Translations under genes and position numbers: made by a program
IMG/VR virus record: IMGVR_UViG_3300010354_000814
Location: 1-21,450 of that record
Origin: a virus
Length of the DNA: 21,450 nucleotides
Strand: one strand, 5' to 3'
In this document: positions 11,001 to 20,446 of the stretch, piece by piece
How the letters are laid out: every line of letters begins with the position of its first letter
Position numbering within the stretch: the stretch's first letter is position 1
The notes under the pieces: generated by a model
Told to the model about the DNA's origin: nothing
Databases searched by the model: none
What the model saw: only the letters and a program-made list of their open reading frames with translations

Positions 11001-14000
11001 GGTTAAGTAGTAATACAAATTACTACGTCACGAAAATAGATGAAAATAGTTTTACACTGTCAAGCATTGGGCCAGACAATGATCCAGAATTTTACTACAA
11101 AACTAAGCAATATGTAGAGTTAACTTCATCGGGAAGTGGAACGCATATTTTCAATTATCCAGATATATCAGTTGAGTTGGTTGGAAATGTTGGAATTTCT
11201 TCAATAAGTGGAGAAACCTTCAAATGTAAAGTTCAACCAATTTTTAAAGGTTCAATTACTTCTGTTCATTTGTCCAATAAAGGATCTGGATATGGATCCG
11301 GTATCATTAATTTTATTAGAAAACCAATTGCAACATTATCAAACGGTCTAAATGCACAATTAACTCCTATAATCAATGGTGGGCAGATAACAGAGGTTCT
11401 TGTTAATAATGTTGGATATAATTATACATCCGTTCCATCACTAGTAGTTGAAGGAAATGGAGTTGGTGCTGTTTTGGTTCCTGTTATATCGAACGGACAG
11501 TTGATTTCAGTAAAAGTATTGGAAGGTGGAATTGGATATGATAAAGAATCAACATCGATAGAAGTAAGATCTGATGGATCTGGGGTAGAATTTGACGTAA
11601 AAGTGCAATCTTGGAGAGTTAATCTACTACAGAAGAACTTAAAAAATATTACCCCAGACGATGGTTTTGTTACAAATGGATTATCTTTGAATAGTGGATT
11701 GCAGTATGCAAATCTCTATGCTCCAAGAAAACTTAGAGAAATATTATATGCAACTGATCAATCTGGAAAAGTTTTGTATGGAAAGAGAGATTTAAAGAGA
11801 GTTAATAATTCTGAAGTTGCTTCAACTGACCATTCCCCAATTATTGGTTGGGCTTATGATGGAAATCCAATTTATGGTCCATATGGTTATATCACTAAGA
11901 AGGGTGGAATAATATCGCAAATGAAGTCTGGTTATAAACTAGAACTGAAACAAAATAGACCATCTTTAACAGATTTTCCTGAAGGATTTTTTGTAGAAGA
12001 TTACACTCATTTCGAAGTAAACGACGAAACAGTACTAGATAAAAATAATGGAAGATTCTGTGTTACCCCAGAGTTTCCAAATGGAACATATGCCTATTTC
12101 GCAACCATCAACCCAGCGAATGTAGATTCCTCTGGTGCTTTCGTTGGATATAAGAGACCAGTATTCCCATATCTAATTGGAGAGAACTATCAGTCACTTC
12201 CAATAAGTTTCAATTTCAATATTTCTTCCAACCAAGACAACATAGATCTTAATAAAACAAATTGGGTCAGAAATACAAAACCATATAATTTGCTTTTGAA
12301 CAGGGAACAATATGCTTATATAAGCATACCAAATTTACTTGACCAAACTATTGACGTAAGATCGGTTACTCCAGGATCAATCAGTGATGTTGGAATATCT
12401 ACTGGTGGAAATAATTATAAGGTAAATGATCAATTAGTTTTTAATAACTTAGATGAAAATAATAACCAAAGAGGATTTGGTGCATCTGCGAAGGTATCAA
12501 GAATTGCAGGAAAGTCTGTAAATTCTGTTAGTGTAGCTACCAGCACACTTTATGAAGTTGAATTTTACCCATCAGGTAATAAAGGAGAATCTGTTGCGTT
12601 TGTCAAAAATCCACATAATTTAATAGACTATGATGTTGTAAGTATTTCTGGATTAAATACTACCTCTTCTTCAATGGAAGGATCTTATAATATTGATATA
12701 ACTAAAAATATTCTGACTTTAGTTGGTTTAGGAAGTACTACTGTAGGAATCAACAGTGTATCAGTAACAGGAATCGTTACTTATATTTCCGTGTCAGGAA
12801 ATCTTCTATATCCATATATTAGAGAAAATGACATTTTAACCATAGGTTCTGAAAAAGTCAGAGTATTAAATATAGATTCCAAGTCATCAAGAATTAGAAT
12901 TTTGAGGCAAGTTGATGGTACGGTTGGAACATCACATTCCGTTTCCACGATCATATACGAGAACCCAAGAAAGTTTGTAACTAACATTGGATTAAGTTCA
13001 AATTATTCTCCCAAAATTAATAAAGAGATATATTTCAATCCAATAGAATCTGTTGGATTGGGAACTTTATCTGGAGTTGGTATTGGAACTACAATTGCAA
13101 TTTCTAATCCAGGTGCCGGATTAACCAGCATTTTCATTCCAACAAAATCAATATACATTCCAAATCACAATCTTAATACTGGGGATCAATTAATTTATTC
13201 GACATATGGTGGAATCCCGATAACAGTATCTAATAATGGAATTTCAACCAATGTGACTATACCCGATCAGTCCCTTCTATATGCAGTAAAAATTAGTAAT
13301 GATCTAATAGGAATTTCAACTGTTAAAGTTGGTCTTGGATCAACAGGTACTTTTGTAGGTATTGCAAGTACAACTAATTCACTGAGTACTTTATTCTTTA
13401 CTGGAATTGGTACCGGAACATACCATAGTTTCAAAACAAATTACCCAGTATTATCAGGTCAAGTAACTAGAAACTTAGTTACAGTTTCTACTGCGGAAAC
13501 TCACGGAATGCGAAATAATGATGTTGTTTATATTGACGTGAATCCATCAATATCTACAACATTCACAATTAGATATAATGATTATAATAGAAGATTATTG
13601 TTAAATCCTAAGAACTTCACAAGTTCAGACGTAAATGTTTTATTGGATCAGATATCTATTCAGAATCATGGTTTTGTATCAGGTCAAAAAGTAATTCATA
13701 CTTCATCATCACCTGCTGCTGGGTTGACCAATAATCAAATTTATTATGTAATTAAAGTCGATAATAATAATATCAAATTATCAAATACTTATTATGACTC
13801 ACTATCACTAACGCCAGTTGTCGTTGCAATTAGTGGTGTTGGTGATGGAACTTTATCTTTAGTCAATCCCCCAATAGTTGCATATAGAAATTCTACAATA
13901 ATATTTGATTTATCAGATTCTTCCCTTTCTTATGTCAGCCAATCTACCCCATATTCTGCTTTTAAATTCAGCGTATATGCTGATTCTACCTTAACACAAG

Positions 14001-17000
14001 AATTCGAATCAACTAAAGAAACTGCACTATTTGATATTGAAAGAGTTGGCAATATCGGCATAAGTACAGATGCGAAGGTTATCTTAAGTATAAAAGAAAG
14101 CACTCCTAACAATCTCTATTACAACTTAGTTCCAGTTTTTGAATCTAATGTTCCAACTGAGAAAAAGGAAATTATTGTTGATGGTTTTGTAGCATCAAAT
14201 AATACGATACAAGTAAAAAATAGTCTTTATAATGGAAAACAAGTAATAACATCATCTTCAGTATACTCATTCACTTACGGACTGCCTTTTGCTCCAGAAA
14301 GATCTTCATATTCAAGTCCATCTATTATATCCTACGAAACTGATTCGTTATTCGCAACTGGTCCTATTTCAAAAATCCAAATTACAAACAAAGGATCCAG
14401 TTATTATTCTTTACCGGGAATCACTACAGTTTCTTCTGCTTCCGGATCAAATGCCATACTTAATGCGGAAACTAAGTCTATTGGTAAAATAAAGAAAACA
14501 AAAATTAACGATATTGGTTTTGACTTCCCATCAGATTTGACATTAAGACCCAGTATTGCTCTCCCACAAACCATAAAGATGAATTTACTTTCATCTTTCG
14601 ATTATATTGGAATAACATCTTATGGTAGAGGTTATAGTTCCATTCCAAAACTTCTTGTTTTTGATGGAAAAACAAATGAAGTAATTAATGATTTGGATTT
14701 AAAATATAGTTATGGTGATACCAGAGTAACAATACTCAAAAATACTTTTGGTATTAATAATGCTACTCCTAGAATTTTACCAATACAGAATTCGAATGGA
14801 GTAAAAATTTCAAACATAGGATTCAATACATCAACTCAACAAGTAACTGTAAATCTAGCAGTAGGATTTAGCACTGCTGACTCTTTCCCATTCAGGGTTA
14901 ATGATAAAGTTTTAATTGAAAATATTAGTGTCAATGATCCTTCTTCGAAAGGATATAATTCTGAAAATTATGATTATAGATTATTCACAATAACATCTAT
15001 TAATCCAAATCTTGGTGGACTTGGATCAGTAACTTACAGTCTTCAGGGCCTTCTTAATAATTCAGAATCTCCTGGCGTTTTTGATCCATTGAATTCTTCT
15101 GGAAGAATTATTCCCGAAAAATATTTCCCAGTATTCAGTCCAGTATTAAAAACGAATAATTATATCATAGGTGAGGCAGTAGAGACATCCGAATCATCTG
15201 GATATGTTCAAAGTTGGGACCCGACAACAAATTACCTAAAGGTTGTTTCTGTTGACACTTTTGGAGAAAATATTATTATTAAAGGATTGACTTCAAAAAC
15301 TCAAGGCGTTTCATCTTCGGTTACTTCTTTTGACTTCTTTACAAAACTAAGCGAATCATCAAAAGTTGAAAATGGATGGAGAGAAAATGCAGGATTCTTA
15401 AATGAAAATATTCAAAGAATTCAAGATAATTTCTATTATCAGAATTTCTCTTATTCTCTAAAATCTAGAGTTGATTATGATAAGTGGGATGATGCAGTAA
15501 GTACATTAAACCATACTGTTGGGTATAAAAAATTCTCAGATTATCAATTAGAATCTAAATTACCAGATTCCTCATCAAATTCTTTGAATGTAGGCCTCTC
15601 AACCAATTTAACATCAATCGAAGTTGTAAATGATATAGTTTCCTATGTTGATTTGAATTGTGTTTATGACTTTGATTTGGTAAGGGAGAATTCGATCCAA
15701 ATCAATTCTCAGGTTTATTCTGATGAGATAATATTCCAAAATAGAGTTTTAACTGATTATTTCGAATCAATCGGAAATAGAGTATTATCTATTGATAATA
15801 TTTCAGATACTTTTAATAGCAACCCAAGACCAACTAGATACGCTGAAATTTTCAGATTCCCATTATCATCAGCAAGAGCCCAAAAGTATATAACACTCAC
15901 TAGCGACAAGAGATTTGTATCACAAAGACAACTTCTTGCGGTAACAGTTCTTCACGACAATTCGCAAGGTTATATTAACCAGTATGCAAGAGTTGAAACG
16001 GCATATGATTTAGGTTCTTTTGATTTTGGAATTGAAGGAACTGATGGAATTTTATTTTTCTATCCAAATAATTATTCGGTAAATGACTATAATGTGACAA
16101 TTTTATCGTACAATATTAATGAAGTTATAACTGGATCTGATGATAGTACTTTTAATGGAATTATTGGGATAACTAACAGTCTGACTGTTGTTCCCACAGG
16201 AACAGCAACAACTATTATTGGTATTGCTAAAACTTATACTTCATTAAAACTACTAGTTCAAATCACTGGTTCTGGTGGAAAATATGAATTTGATGAATTG
16301 AATGTAGTAAGTGACGGCGCTAATGTCGAGTTTGTGGAGTATGGAAAACTAACAACCAATCCAGAATCATATTCGTCAAATGGACTTGGGACATATTATC
16401 CATATATTTCTGGTCCAAACTTAAAAGTTGATTTTATTCCAAATGTCGGAGTCTCTGCAACAATTAGAACGTATAGTGTAGCTTTCACTGACAATTCATT
16501 TACCGGACCTGGTATTGGAACTTATATAATGAAGCATTCCATGTTGGAAGCAAGAAAAACATCCATTGCATCAACAAGCACTCCAACTGCAAATGTTATT
16601 GGGGATTTTATTGATGATTATGATGGAGCATATGTTATTGTTCAAATAAATGATACAACAAATAATAGATATCAACTATCCGAATTTATTATCATTGACG
16701 ACTATAATACAGCAAATCCATCTTCAGAAATATATTATACTGAATTTGCAAATATAGAGACATCGGTTGGCCTAGGAACCATCGGAGCTCAAAGAACAGG
16801 TAATGTAACTCAGATTGTATTTACGCCATTGCCAAACATATCTGTGGAAGCAAAAATTTTCATGAATGCTTTGAGATATCAAGATGACACGAGAGATGTT
16901 GTTGTTTTTAATAATGCAACAATTGAAACAGGGTATTCGGAATATACCGGTACAAATTCTGATATCAAGAGAGCATTCAATTTAACCCACAAAGGAAGTA

Positions 17001-20000
17001 GCATATTTGAAACATACTTTGATGGTAGCAATACTGATATTATTGATCTGCTAGAAAATACTATAAGAATTCCAAATCATTTCTTTGTCAGTGGTGAGAA
17101 TATTACATATTCTCACGCCGGTGCAGGAAGCACTCAGGCAATTGGAATAGCAGCAACTAGTTTTGCTGGAATTGGAGTAACTGATAAAGTTCCTTCGGAC
17201 ATTTATGCAGTTAAAGTTGATGAGAATAGAATAAAAATCGCAAGTAGTGCAGAAAATGCATTAAAATCCACACCAAAAGTTCTAGATTTAACAAGTGTAG
17301 GTATTGGAACTAATCACAGATTTATTTCAAAAAATCAAAATGCAAAGGCACTTATTGCAATTGATAATGCAATTCAATCTCCAGTAGTTGCTACAGCAGT
17401 AACAACTACTTTATCAAATATCGTTTATACTACTGATAATTTAATCTATTTTAGCGGTATCACTTCTTTCTTTGGTGGAGATTTGATTAAAATTCAGGAT
17501 GAAATTATGAAAATTGAAGGTGTTGGTGTAGGAAGCACCAACGCAATTAGAGTTCGTAGACCTTGGTTAGGAACTGTAATTTCTGGGCATTCTACTGGAA
17601 ATCTTGTAACCAAAGTTTCTGGAAATTATAATATTGTTGAAAATGTACTCAATTTTGCTGAGGCTCCATATGGAAATATATCAATTTCATCAATAACTAA
17701 TTCGCCAGGAGAAAGAGATTGGTTAGGAATTACCACTGGTTCAAGCTTCCAAGGAAGAATTTTCTTAAGATCTGGTTTAGTAAATTCCTCAAATGAAACT
17801 TATCATAAAAATTATGTTTTTGATGATGTTTCATCTGGATTTGATGGATTTGAGAACAATTTTACACTAAAATCACAAGGTTCTAGTGTAACAGGAATCT
17901 CAACAGAAAATGCAATTGTTCTAATTAATGGTGTTTTCCAAAATCCAGGATTATCAAATAATTATAGCATACAGGAATCTGCAGGAATCAGTTCAGTTGT
18001 ATTTACTGGGGCTGGAACATCCACTTTATATGATATAAACACTTCAGATTTACCATCGGGTGGAATTATTGTTTCGGTTGGGTCAACCGAAGGTTTTGGT
18101 TATCAACCTTTAGTTACTGCAGGTGGAACTTCCATAGTCTCTTCTGGTGGAACTATACAATCAATTTCAATTGGAAATACTGGATCTGGTTATAGAGCTA
18201 AGTCAACTTATGAAATATTAGTTGATACTTCTCATATCATTGGAGTTGGATCTACGATTATTTACTTAGAGAATAAAAATAGTGTATTCAGTCTACTAAA
18301 TCTATTAAATACTGGATTCAATTGCACTATTGGAGTTGGTACTTTTATTGGAATTGGAAGTGTAATAACTTCTATTGGTTCCACTTTTATTAGAATAGGA
18401 TCTGGATCAACCAGTGCATACCCAATTCCATCCGGAACTCAAGCGATAATTAAAATTTCAAATCCACAAATTGGATTTGCAAACGTTAGTGTTGCAAACA
18501 GTTCAATTGGTGTATCGACAATAACACATGTTGGTTATTCTACTGTTATTTCCGGAAGCATATCAACCTCAGTCGTAATAACAAATCCAGGATTTGGATA
18601 TACATCTCTAATTCCACCAGTAGTAATAATTGACGATCCACTATCATACACAAATATTCCATTAATCTATAGTTCTTCATCATCTGGTGTTGGAACTCAA
18701 GCAACAATTGATATTGTCGTTGGACAAGGATCAAGCGTGATTGATTTTGAAATTTCAAATACTGGATATTCTTATGATATTGGAGATGTTCTTACAATTC
18801 CAACTGGAGGATTAGTTGGAATACCAACATCATCTGGATTTAATGAATTCCAAATTACAGTTCAAAATACATTTATCGATAAGTTTGCCGGATGGTCAAT
18901 AGGAGAACTTGAAGTTCTTGATAGCATTGAAGATTTGTTTGATGGAGAGACTTTAGTGTTCCCATTAACAATATCAGATAATCTAGTTTCAATTAGAGCA
19001 TCTAAAGGATCGTTTATCAATGTTCAAGATGCACTATTGGTCTTTGTAAATAATATCTTACAAGTTCCAGGTAAAGGATATGTATTTAGTGGGGGAAGTT
19101 TAATAACATTTACTGAACCCCCTAAAGTAGGGGATACTTGCTCCATTTTATTCTATAAAGGTAGTGGATCTGTAGATGTTATCGAAAGAGAAATTCTAGA
19201 AACAGTAAAAATTGGGGATGAGTTAACCATTGGATATGATTCTTCTCTAGGACAACAACCCACACTTCAGGAAGAAACTAGATTTGCAACATTAATCAAA
19301 TCAACAGATTTAGTTGAAACAAATCCATATTTTGGCCCAGGAAATACTAATGACGAAAATTTACTTCGTCCAGTTACTTGGTGTAGACAGACTGAGGATA
19401 GAATTATTGATAATAAAGGTGTATCAAAAGATAGAGAACTTTATGAACCAATAATTAATCCATTCGCTTATTTAATTCAACCTGTTGGTATTGGGTCAAC
19501 GATTCTTTATGTTGATAATATTAGACCATTCTTTAACCAATTAAACGAAAGTAGAATTTCTCTAGATTTCCAAAATAATATAACATTCATTTCACAACAA
19601 CAAAAAGTTTCTGCAGCAGCTACTGCAATTGTAGGTATTGCAAACACTATTAGTTCTATAATAGTAAATAATGGTGGTAGTGGATATACATCAGCACCAC
19701 TAGTTACTATACAGGATCCAATTGGTATTGGAACAACAGGAAAAGCAACTGCAATATCTTTAATAACATCTGGTATTGTTACTTCGATTGTTATAACTGG
19801 TGCGGGAATTGGTTATACAACACCACCTTTGGTTCTATTAGAACCACCATCTTTAGAATCGGAAAGTTCTTCGGTCAGTTCTTATGAGGGTGACTCTGGA
19901 ATAATCGTAGGAATATCAACTTCCTCCATAGGAATTGGAACAACATGTATTGTCTTTGACTTTATTATTCCAAAAGATTCTTATCTAAGAGATTCTTCGA

Positions 20001-20422
20001 TAACTGGAATATCAACTTTAAGTGGAATTCAAACGGGATATTATTTTGCAATAAGCAATTCTAATATTGGCACTGGAATTATTTCCTTAGATAATACTGG
20101 GGGAATAGTTGGTGTTGGAACTACTTTCTTAGATGGAATATATAAGGCAATTCAAGTTTCCGTGGCTCAGACTAGTGCTCCCGGAATAGGTATAACTCAT
20201 GTAGTGAGGGTGGCAGCAAGAGTTAATGATTACAATGGATTATCTGGAATTGGATATGATAATTTCTTCGGAACTTACAGTTGGGGAAAAATAAACTTAC
20301 CATTTAGACTTGAAGGAAATTCATACTCATACCCAGCATACACAACAAATGGATACGTTGGCATTTCCACTGGCACAATAATCAAGAGGACAACTCCTCT
20401 AAAATACTCCGATTACACATAA
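8069..20422 (+). CDS. Giant repeat-rich baseplate/tail protein in the gene 7 position, 4117 aa
   Basis: 4117 codons, ATG 8069 to TAA 20420-20422, about four times T4 gp7 (1032 aa), which occupies this place in T4. The N-terminal 300 residues look globular and wedge-like (LPAYVREEYPLVSEFLSQYY; then ARDFYSSKGTDESFEILFRA, LYGEDVQIIRPKEYLFR). Later come an E-x-I short domain (near residues 107, 1595 and 3145), six N-H-x-F-x-S-G-x-x-V-x-Y modules (597, 849, 959, 1700, 1867, 3004), about 14 G-x-G-Y-T-x-x-P beta repeats, a YHYH-like domain (about 1250-1372), a long non-repeat region (about 2430-2970) and two tail-fibre-like segments with N-G-V-F-Q-N-P-G (3287) and N-N-I-L-Q-V-P-G (3661). The layout suggests a long adhesive wedge arm. 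The gene shows no frameshift and uses A/T-ending codons. The gp7 relation is inferred from position and the N-terminus. Confidence 0.85.
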   Translation: MTDKRIQFSNIVRNQLPAYVREEYPLVSEFLSQYYVSQEVQGSPVDLIQNIDRYVKIDNITNLTDTAVLLADITSIDDVIQVNLLETEDGISQFPDSYGLIKIDDEIITYTGRTENSFTGCIRGFSGITSYRSSNDPNSLVFSESESQEHKAGATIVNLSSLFLKEFLLKAKYQLIPGIENRSLSDKIDQATFIKQARDFYSSKGTDESFEILFRALYGEDVQIIRPKEYLFRPSDAHYRVTKDLVVESISGDPTKLEKSTLIQDAYGDIIAARAPVSYVEKITARNGKEFYKLKIDSAYDKNSEYGGSFLGKFSVHAKTRVIGQVSQGATTIDVDSTVGFSTSGTLYVKYNDDSEGTISYSSKNINQFLGCSNVIGIIPDGSDISINTFAYGNSFGNSSEVVKVKITSVLNDLEIPEENYFYSKGDSSKIKTLGIGATDFISNNWIFNVATSYDVVSLSLIDTSDMTYSAVLNNDHIFRIGDSLRIVDNVGSEKNSTVVDVTSSRNIIIRGQGNLNLASTYKVTKNLAKVNSSKYPFANNLNANVQNIYKDDEKTLIASSSIPYYGNQGLDAYANEVVFSGTFSSDTFKITSLTDHGFYTGDPVYYTPEKGVLTSYDSDGNVITTDTTLSSIFEEGLYFIKRVDSNNVKFARSRSDIFNSRFISVESTITATNNKLIPFRFANKTLESQKLLRQVSSPTSDGNTYPTLPGSTGILVNGTEILNYKSTEVVHYGQLDDIEVTSGGADYDVINPPTLNIIDRNPEGVIVGSGATGYVSVSGSLRQIQILDPGFDYTETPKIKITGGNGSGANATVNMKLITHQVSFNSDLESGSVTLGSSQSIIGFSTYHKFRNAEQVVYRTNSQRGIGGISTDSSYFVSVKTPYTVKLHNTLNDAVSGINTVTLTSHGSGKHTLESYNKKSVVSSINVVSPGSGYQNKKRTVSSSGISTASNNISIHNHSFNSGEIVKYSTTGTVIVGLSSNTNYYVTKIDENSFTLSSIGPDNDPEFYYKTKQYVELTSSGSGTHIFNYPDISVELVGNVGISSISGETFKCKVQPIFKGSITSVHLSNKGSGYGSGIINFIRKPIATLSNGLNAQLTPIINGGQITEVLVNNVGYNYTSVPSLVVEGNGVGAVLVPVISNGQLISVKVLEGGIGYDKESTSIEVRSDGSGVEFDVKVQSWRVNLLQKNLKNITPDDGFVTNGLSLNSGLQYANLYAPRKLREILYATDQSGKVLYGKRDLKRVNNSEVASTDHSPIIGWAYDGNPIYGPYGYITKKGGIISQMKSGYKLELKQNRPSLTDFPEGFFVEDYTHFEVNDETVLDKNNGRFCVTPEFPNGTYAYFATINPANVDSSGAFVGYKRPVFPYLIGENYQSLPISFNFNISSNQDNIDLNKTNWVRNTKPYNLLLNREQYAYISIPNLLDQTIDVRSVTPGSISDVGISTGGNNYKVNDQLVFNNLDENNNQRGFGASAKVSRIAGKSVNSVSVATSTLYEVEFYPSGNKGESVAFVKNPHNLIDYDVVSISGLNTTSSSMEGSYNIDITKNILTLVGLGSTTVGINSVSVTGIVTYISVSGNLLYPYIRENDILTIGSEKVRVLNIDSKSSRIRILRQVDGTVGTSHSVSTIIYENPRKFVTNIGLSSNYSPKINKEIYFNPIESVGLGTLSGVGIGTTIAISNPGAGLTSIFIPTKSIYIPNHNLNTGDQLIYSTYGGIPITVSNNGISTNVTIPDQSLLYAVKISNDLIGISTVKVGLGSTGTFVGIASTTNSLSTLFFTGIGTGTYHSFKTNYPVLSGQVTRNLVTVSTAETHGMRNNDVVYIDVNPSISTTFTIRYNDYNRRLLLNPKNFTSSDVNVLLDQISIQNHGFVSGQKVIHTSSSPAAGLTNNQIYYVIKVDNNNIKLSNTYYDSLSLTPVVVAISGVGDGTLSLVNPPIVAYRNSTIIFDLSDSSLSYVSQSTPYSAFKFSVYADSTLTQEFESTKETALFDIERVGNIGISTDAKVILSIKESTPNNLYYNLVPVFESNVPTEKKEIIVDGFVASNNTIQVKNSLYNGKQVITSSSVYSFTYGLPFAPERSSYSSPSIISYETDSLFATGPISKIQITNKGSSYYSLPGITTVSSASGSNAILNAETKSIGKIKKTKINDIGFDFPSDLTLRPSIALPQTIKMNLLSSFDYIGITSYGRGYSSIPKLLVFDGKTNEVINDLDLKYSYGDTRVTILKNTFGINNATPRILPIQNSNGVKISNIGFNTSTQQVTVNLAVGFSTADSFPFRVNDKVLIENISVNDPSSKGYNSENYDYRLFTITSINPNLGGLGSVTYSLQGLLNNSESPGVFDPLNSSGRIIPEKYFPVFSPVLKTNNYIIGEAVETSESSGYVQSWDPTTNYLKVVSVDTFGENIIIKGLTSKTQGVSSSVTSFDFFTKLSESSKVENGWRENAGFLNENIQRIQDNFYYQNFSYSLKSRVDYDKWDDAVSTLNHTVGYKKFSDYQLESKLPDSSSNSLNVGLSTNLTSIEVVNDIVSYVDLNCVYDFDLVRENSIQINSQVYSDEIIFQNRVLTDYFESIGNRVLSIDNISDTFNSNPRPTRYAEIFRFPLSSARAQKYITLTSDKRFVSQRQLLAVTVLHDNSQGYINQYARVETAYDLGSFDFGIEGTDGILFFYPNNYSVNDYNVTILSYNINEVITGSDDSTFNGIIGITNSLTVVPTGTATTIIGIAKTYTSLKLLVQITGSGGKYEFDELNVVSDGANVEFVEYGKLTTNPESYSSNGLGTYYPYISGPNLKVDFIPNVGVSATIRTYSVAFTDNSFTGPGIGTYIMKHSMLEARKTSIASTSTPTANVIGDFIDDYDGAYVIVQINDTTNNRYQLSEFIIIDDYNTANPSSEIYYTEFANIETSVGLGTIGAQRTGNVTQIVFTPLPNISVEAKIFMNALRYQDDTRDVVVFNNATIETGYSEYTGTNSDIKRAFNLTHKGSSIFETYFDGSNTDIIDLLENTIRIPNHFFVSGENITYSHAGAGSTQAIGIAATSFAGIGVTDKVPSDIYAVKVDENRIKIASSAENALKSTPKVLDLTSVGIGTNHRFISKNQNAKALIAIDNAIQSPVVATAVTTTLSNIVYTTDNLIYFSGITSFFGGDLIKIQDEIMKIEGVGVGSTNAIRVRRPWLGTVISGHSTGNLVTKVSGNYNIVENVLNFAEAPYGNISISSITNSPGERDWLGITTGSSFQGRIFLRSGLVNSSNETYHKNYVFDDVSSGFDGFENNFTLKSQGSSVTGISTENAIVLINGVFQNPGLSNNYSIQESAGISSVVFTGAGTSTLYDINTSDLPSGGIIVSVGSTEGFGYQPLVTAGGTSIVSSGGTIQSISIGNTGSGYRAKSTYEILVDTSHIIGVGSTIIYLENKNSVFSLLNLLNTGFNCTIGVGTFIGIGSVITSIGSTFIRIGSGSTSAYPIPSGTQAIIKISNPQIGFANVSVANSSIGVSTITHVGYSTVISGSISTSVVITNPGFGYTSLIPPVVIIDDPLSYTNIPLIYSSSSSGVGTQATIDIVVGQGSSVIDFEISNTGYSYDIGDVLTIPTGGLVGIPTSSGFNEFQITVQNTFIDKFAGWSIGELEVLDSIEDLFDGETLVFPLTISDNLVSIRASKGSFINVQDALLVFVNNILQVPGKGYVFSGGSLITFTEPPKVGDTCSILFYKGSGSVDVIEREILETVKIGDELTIGYDSSLGQQPTLQEETRFATLIKSTDLVETNPYFGPGNTNDENLLRPVTWCRQTEDRIIDNKGVSKDRELYEPIINPFAYLIQPVGIGSTILYVDNIRPFFNQLNESRISLDFQNNITFISQQQKVSAAATAIVGIANTISSIIVNNGGSGYTSAPLVTIQDPIGIGTTGKATAISLITSGIVTSIVITGAGIGYTTPPLVLLEPPSLESESSSVSSYEGDSGIIVGISTSSIGIGTTCIVFDFIIPKDSYLRDSSITGISTLSGIQTGYYFAISNSNIGTGIISLDNTGGIVGVGTTFLDGIYKAIQVSVAQTSAPGIGITHVVRVAARVNDYNGLSGIGYDNFFGTYSWGKINLPFRLEGNSYSYPAYTTNGYVGISTGTIIKRTTPLKYSDYT
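10298..11560 (+). repeat. Protein-level beta repeats (GxGY type), N-terminal block
   Basis: Six copies of a degenerate unit with the core I-x-x-[IV]-x-[IV]-x-x-x-G-x-G/D-Y, often followed by T-x-x-P-x-[IV], at residues 744, 791, 932, 1072, 1116 and 1153 of the giant protein. The DNA has diverged, so the repeat is visible only in translation. Single copies follow at 1446, 2109 and 2186. Confidence 0.75.
11831..12184 (+). other. YHYH-like domain inside the giant protein
   Basis: Residues about 1255-1372 read HSPIIGWAYDGNPIYGPYGY, later LDKNNGRFCVTPEFPNGTYA, YFATINP and finally PYLIGENYQ. This is the order of the YHYH domain: G-x-A-x-D-G-x-P-I-Y-G, then G-R-x-x-x-T-P-E, the Y-H-Y-H-A-T strand, then P-Y-x-I-G. 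Here the name-giving YHYH is YAYF (1341-1344), so both motif histidines are lost. Any metal-linked function of those residues would be gone while the scaffold remains. H1255 is still present just before the first segment. Confidence 0.75.
18182..19840 (+). repeat. Protein-level beta repeats (GxGY type), C-terminal block
   Basis: Five more copies of the same unit at residues 3372, 3508, 3566, 3869 and 3911. The last two are the cleanest, GGSGYTSAP and GAGIGYTTPP, spaced 42 residues apart with a G-K-A-T-A-I-S strand between them. The same unit occurs twice in gp8 (residues 220 and 263), so the repeat type is shared between adjacent genes. Confidence 0.75.
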
Positions 20423-20428
20423 TAAATA
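20421..20428 (+). promoter_or_regulatory. Putative late promoter AATAAATA for gene 8
   Basis: AATAAATA overlaps the stop of the giant gene and ends 18 bases before the gene 8 ATG. A start near 20434 leaves a leader of about 12 bases without Shine-Dalgarno, matching the arrangement at gene 25. It lies in a very A/T-rich stretch, so chance is a real possibility. Confidence 0.5.
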
Positions 20429-20446
20429 ATAAAAAAACTCCGTCAA

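Noticed and set aside
12781-18758. Several 60-70-aa frames inside the giant gene
   Set aside because: They are chance frames in a long AT-rich coding sequence and have no starts with ribosome sites.
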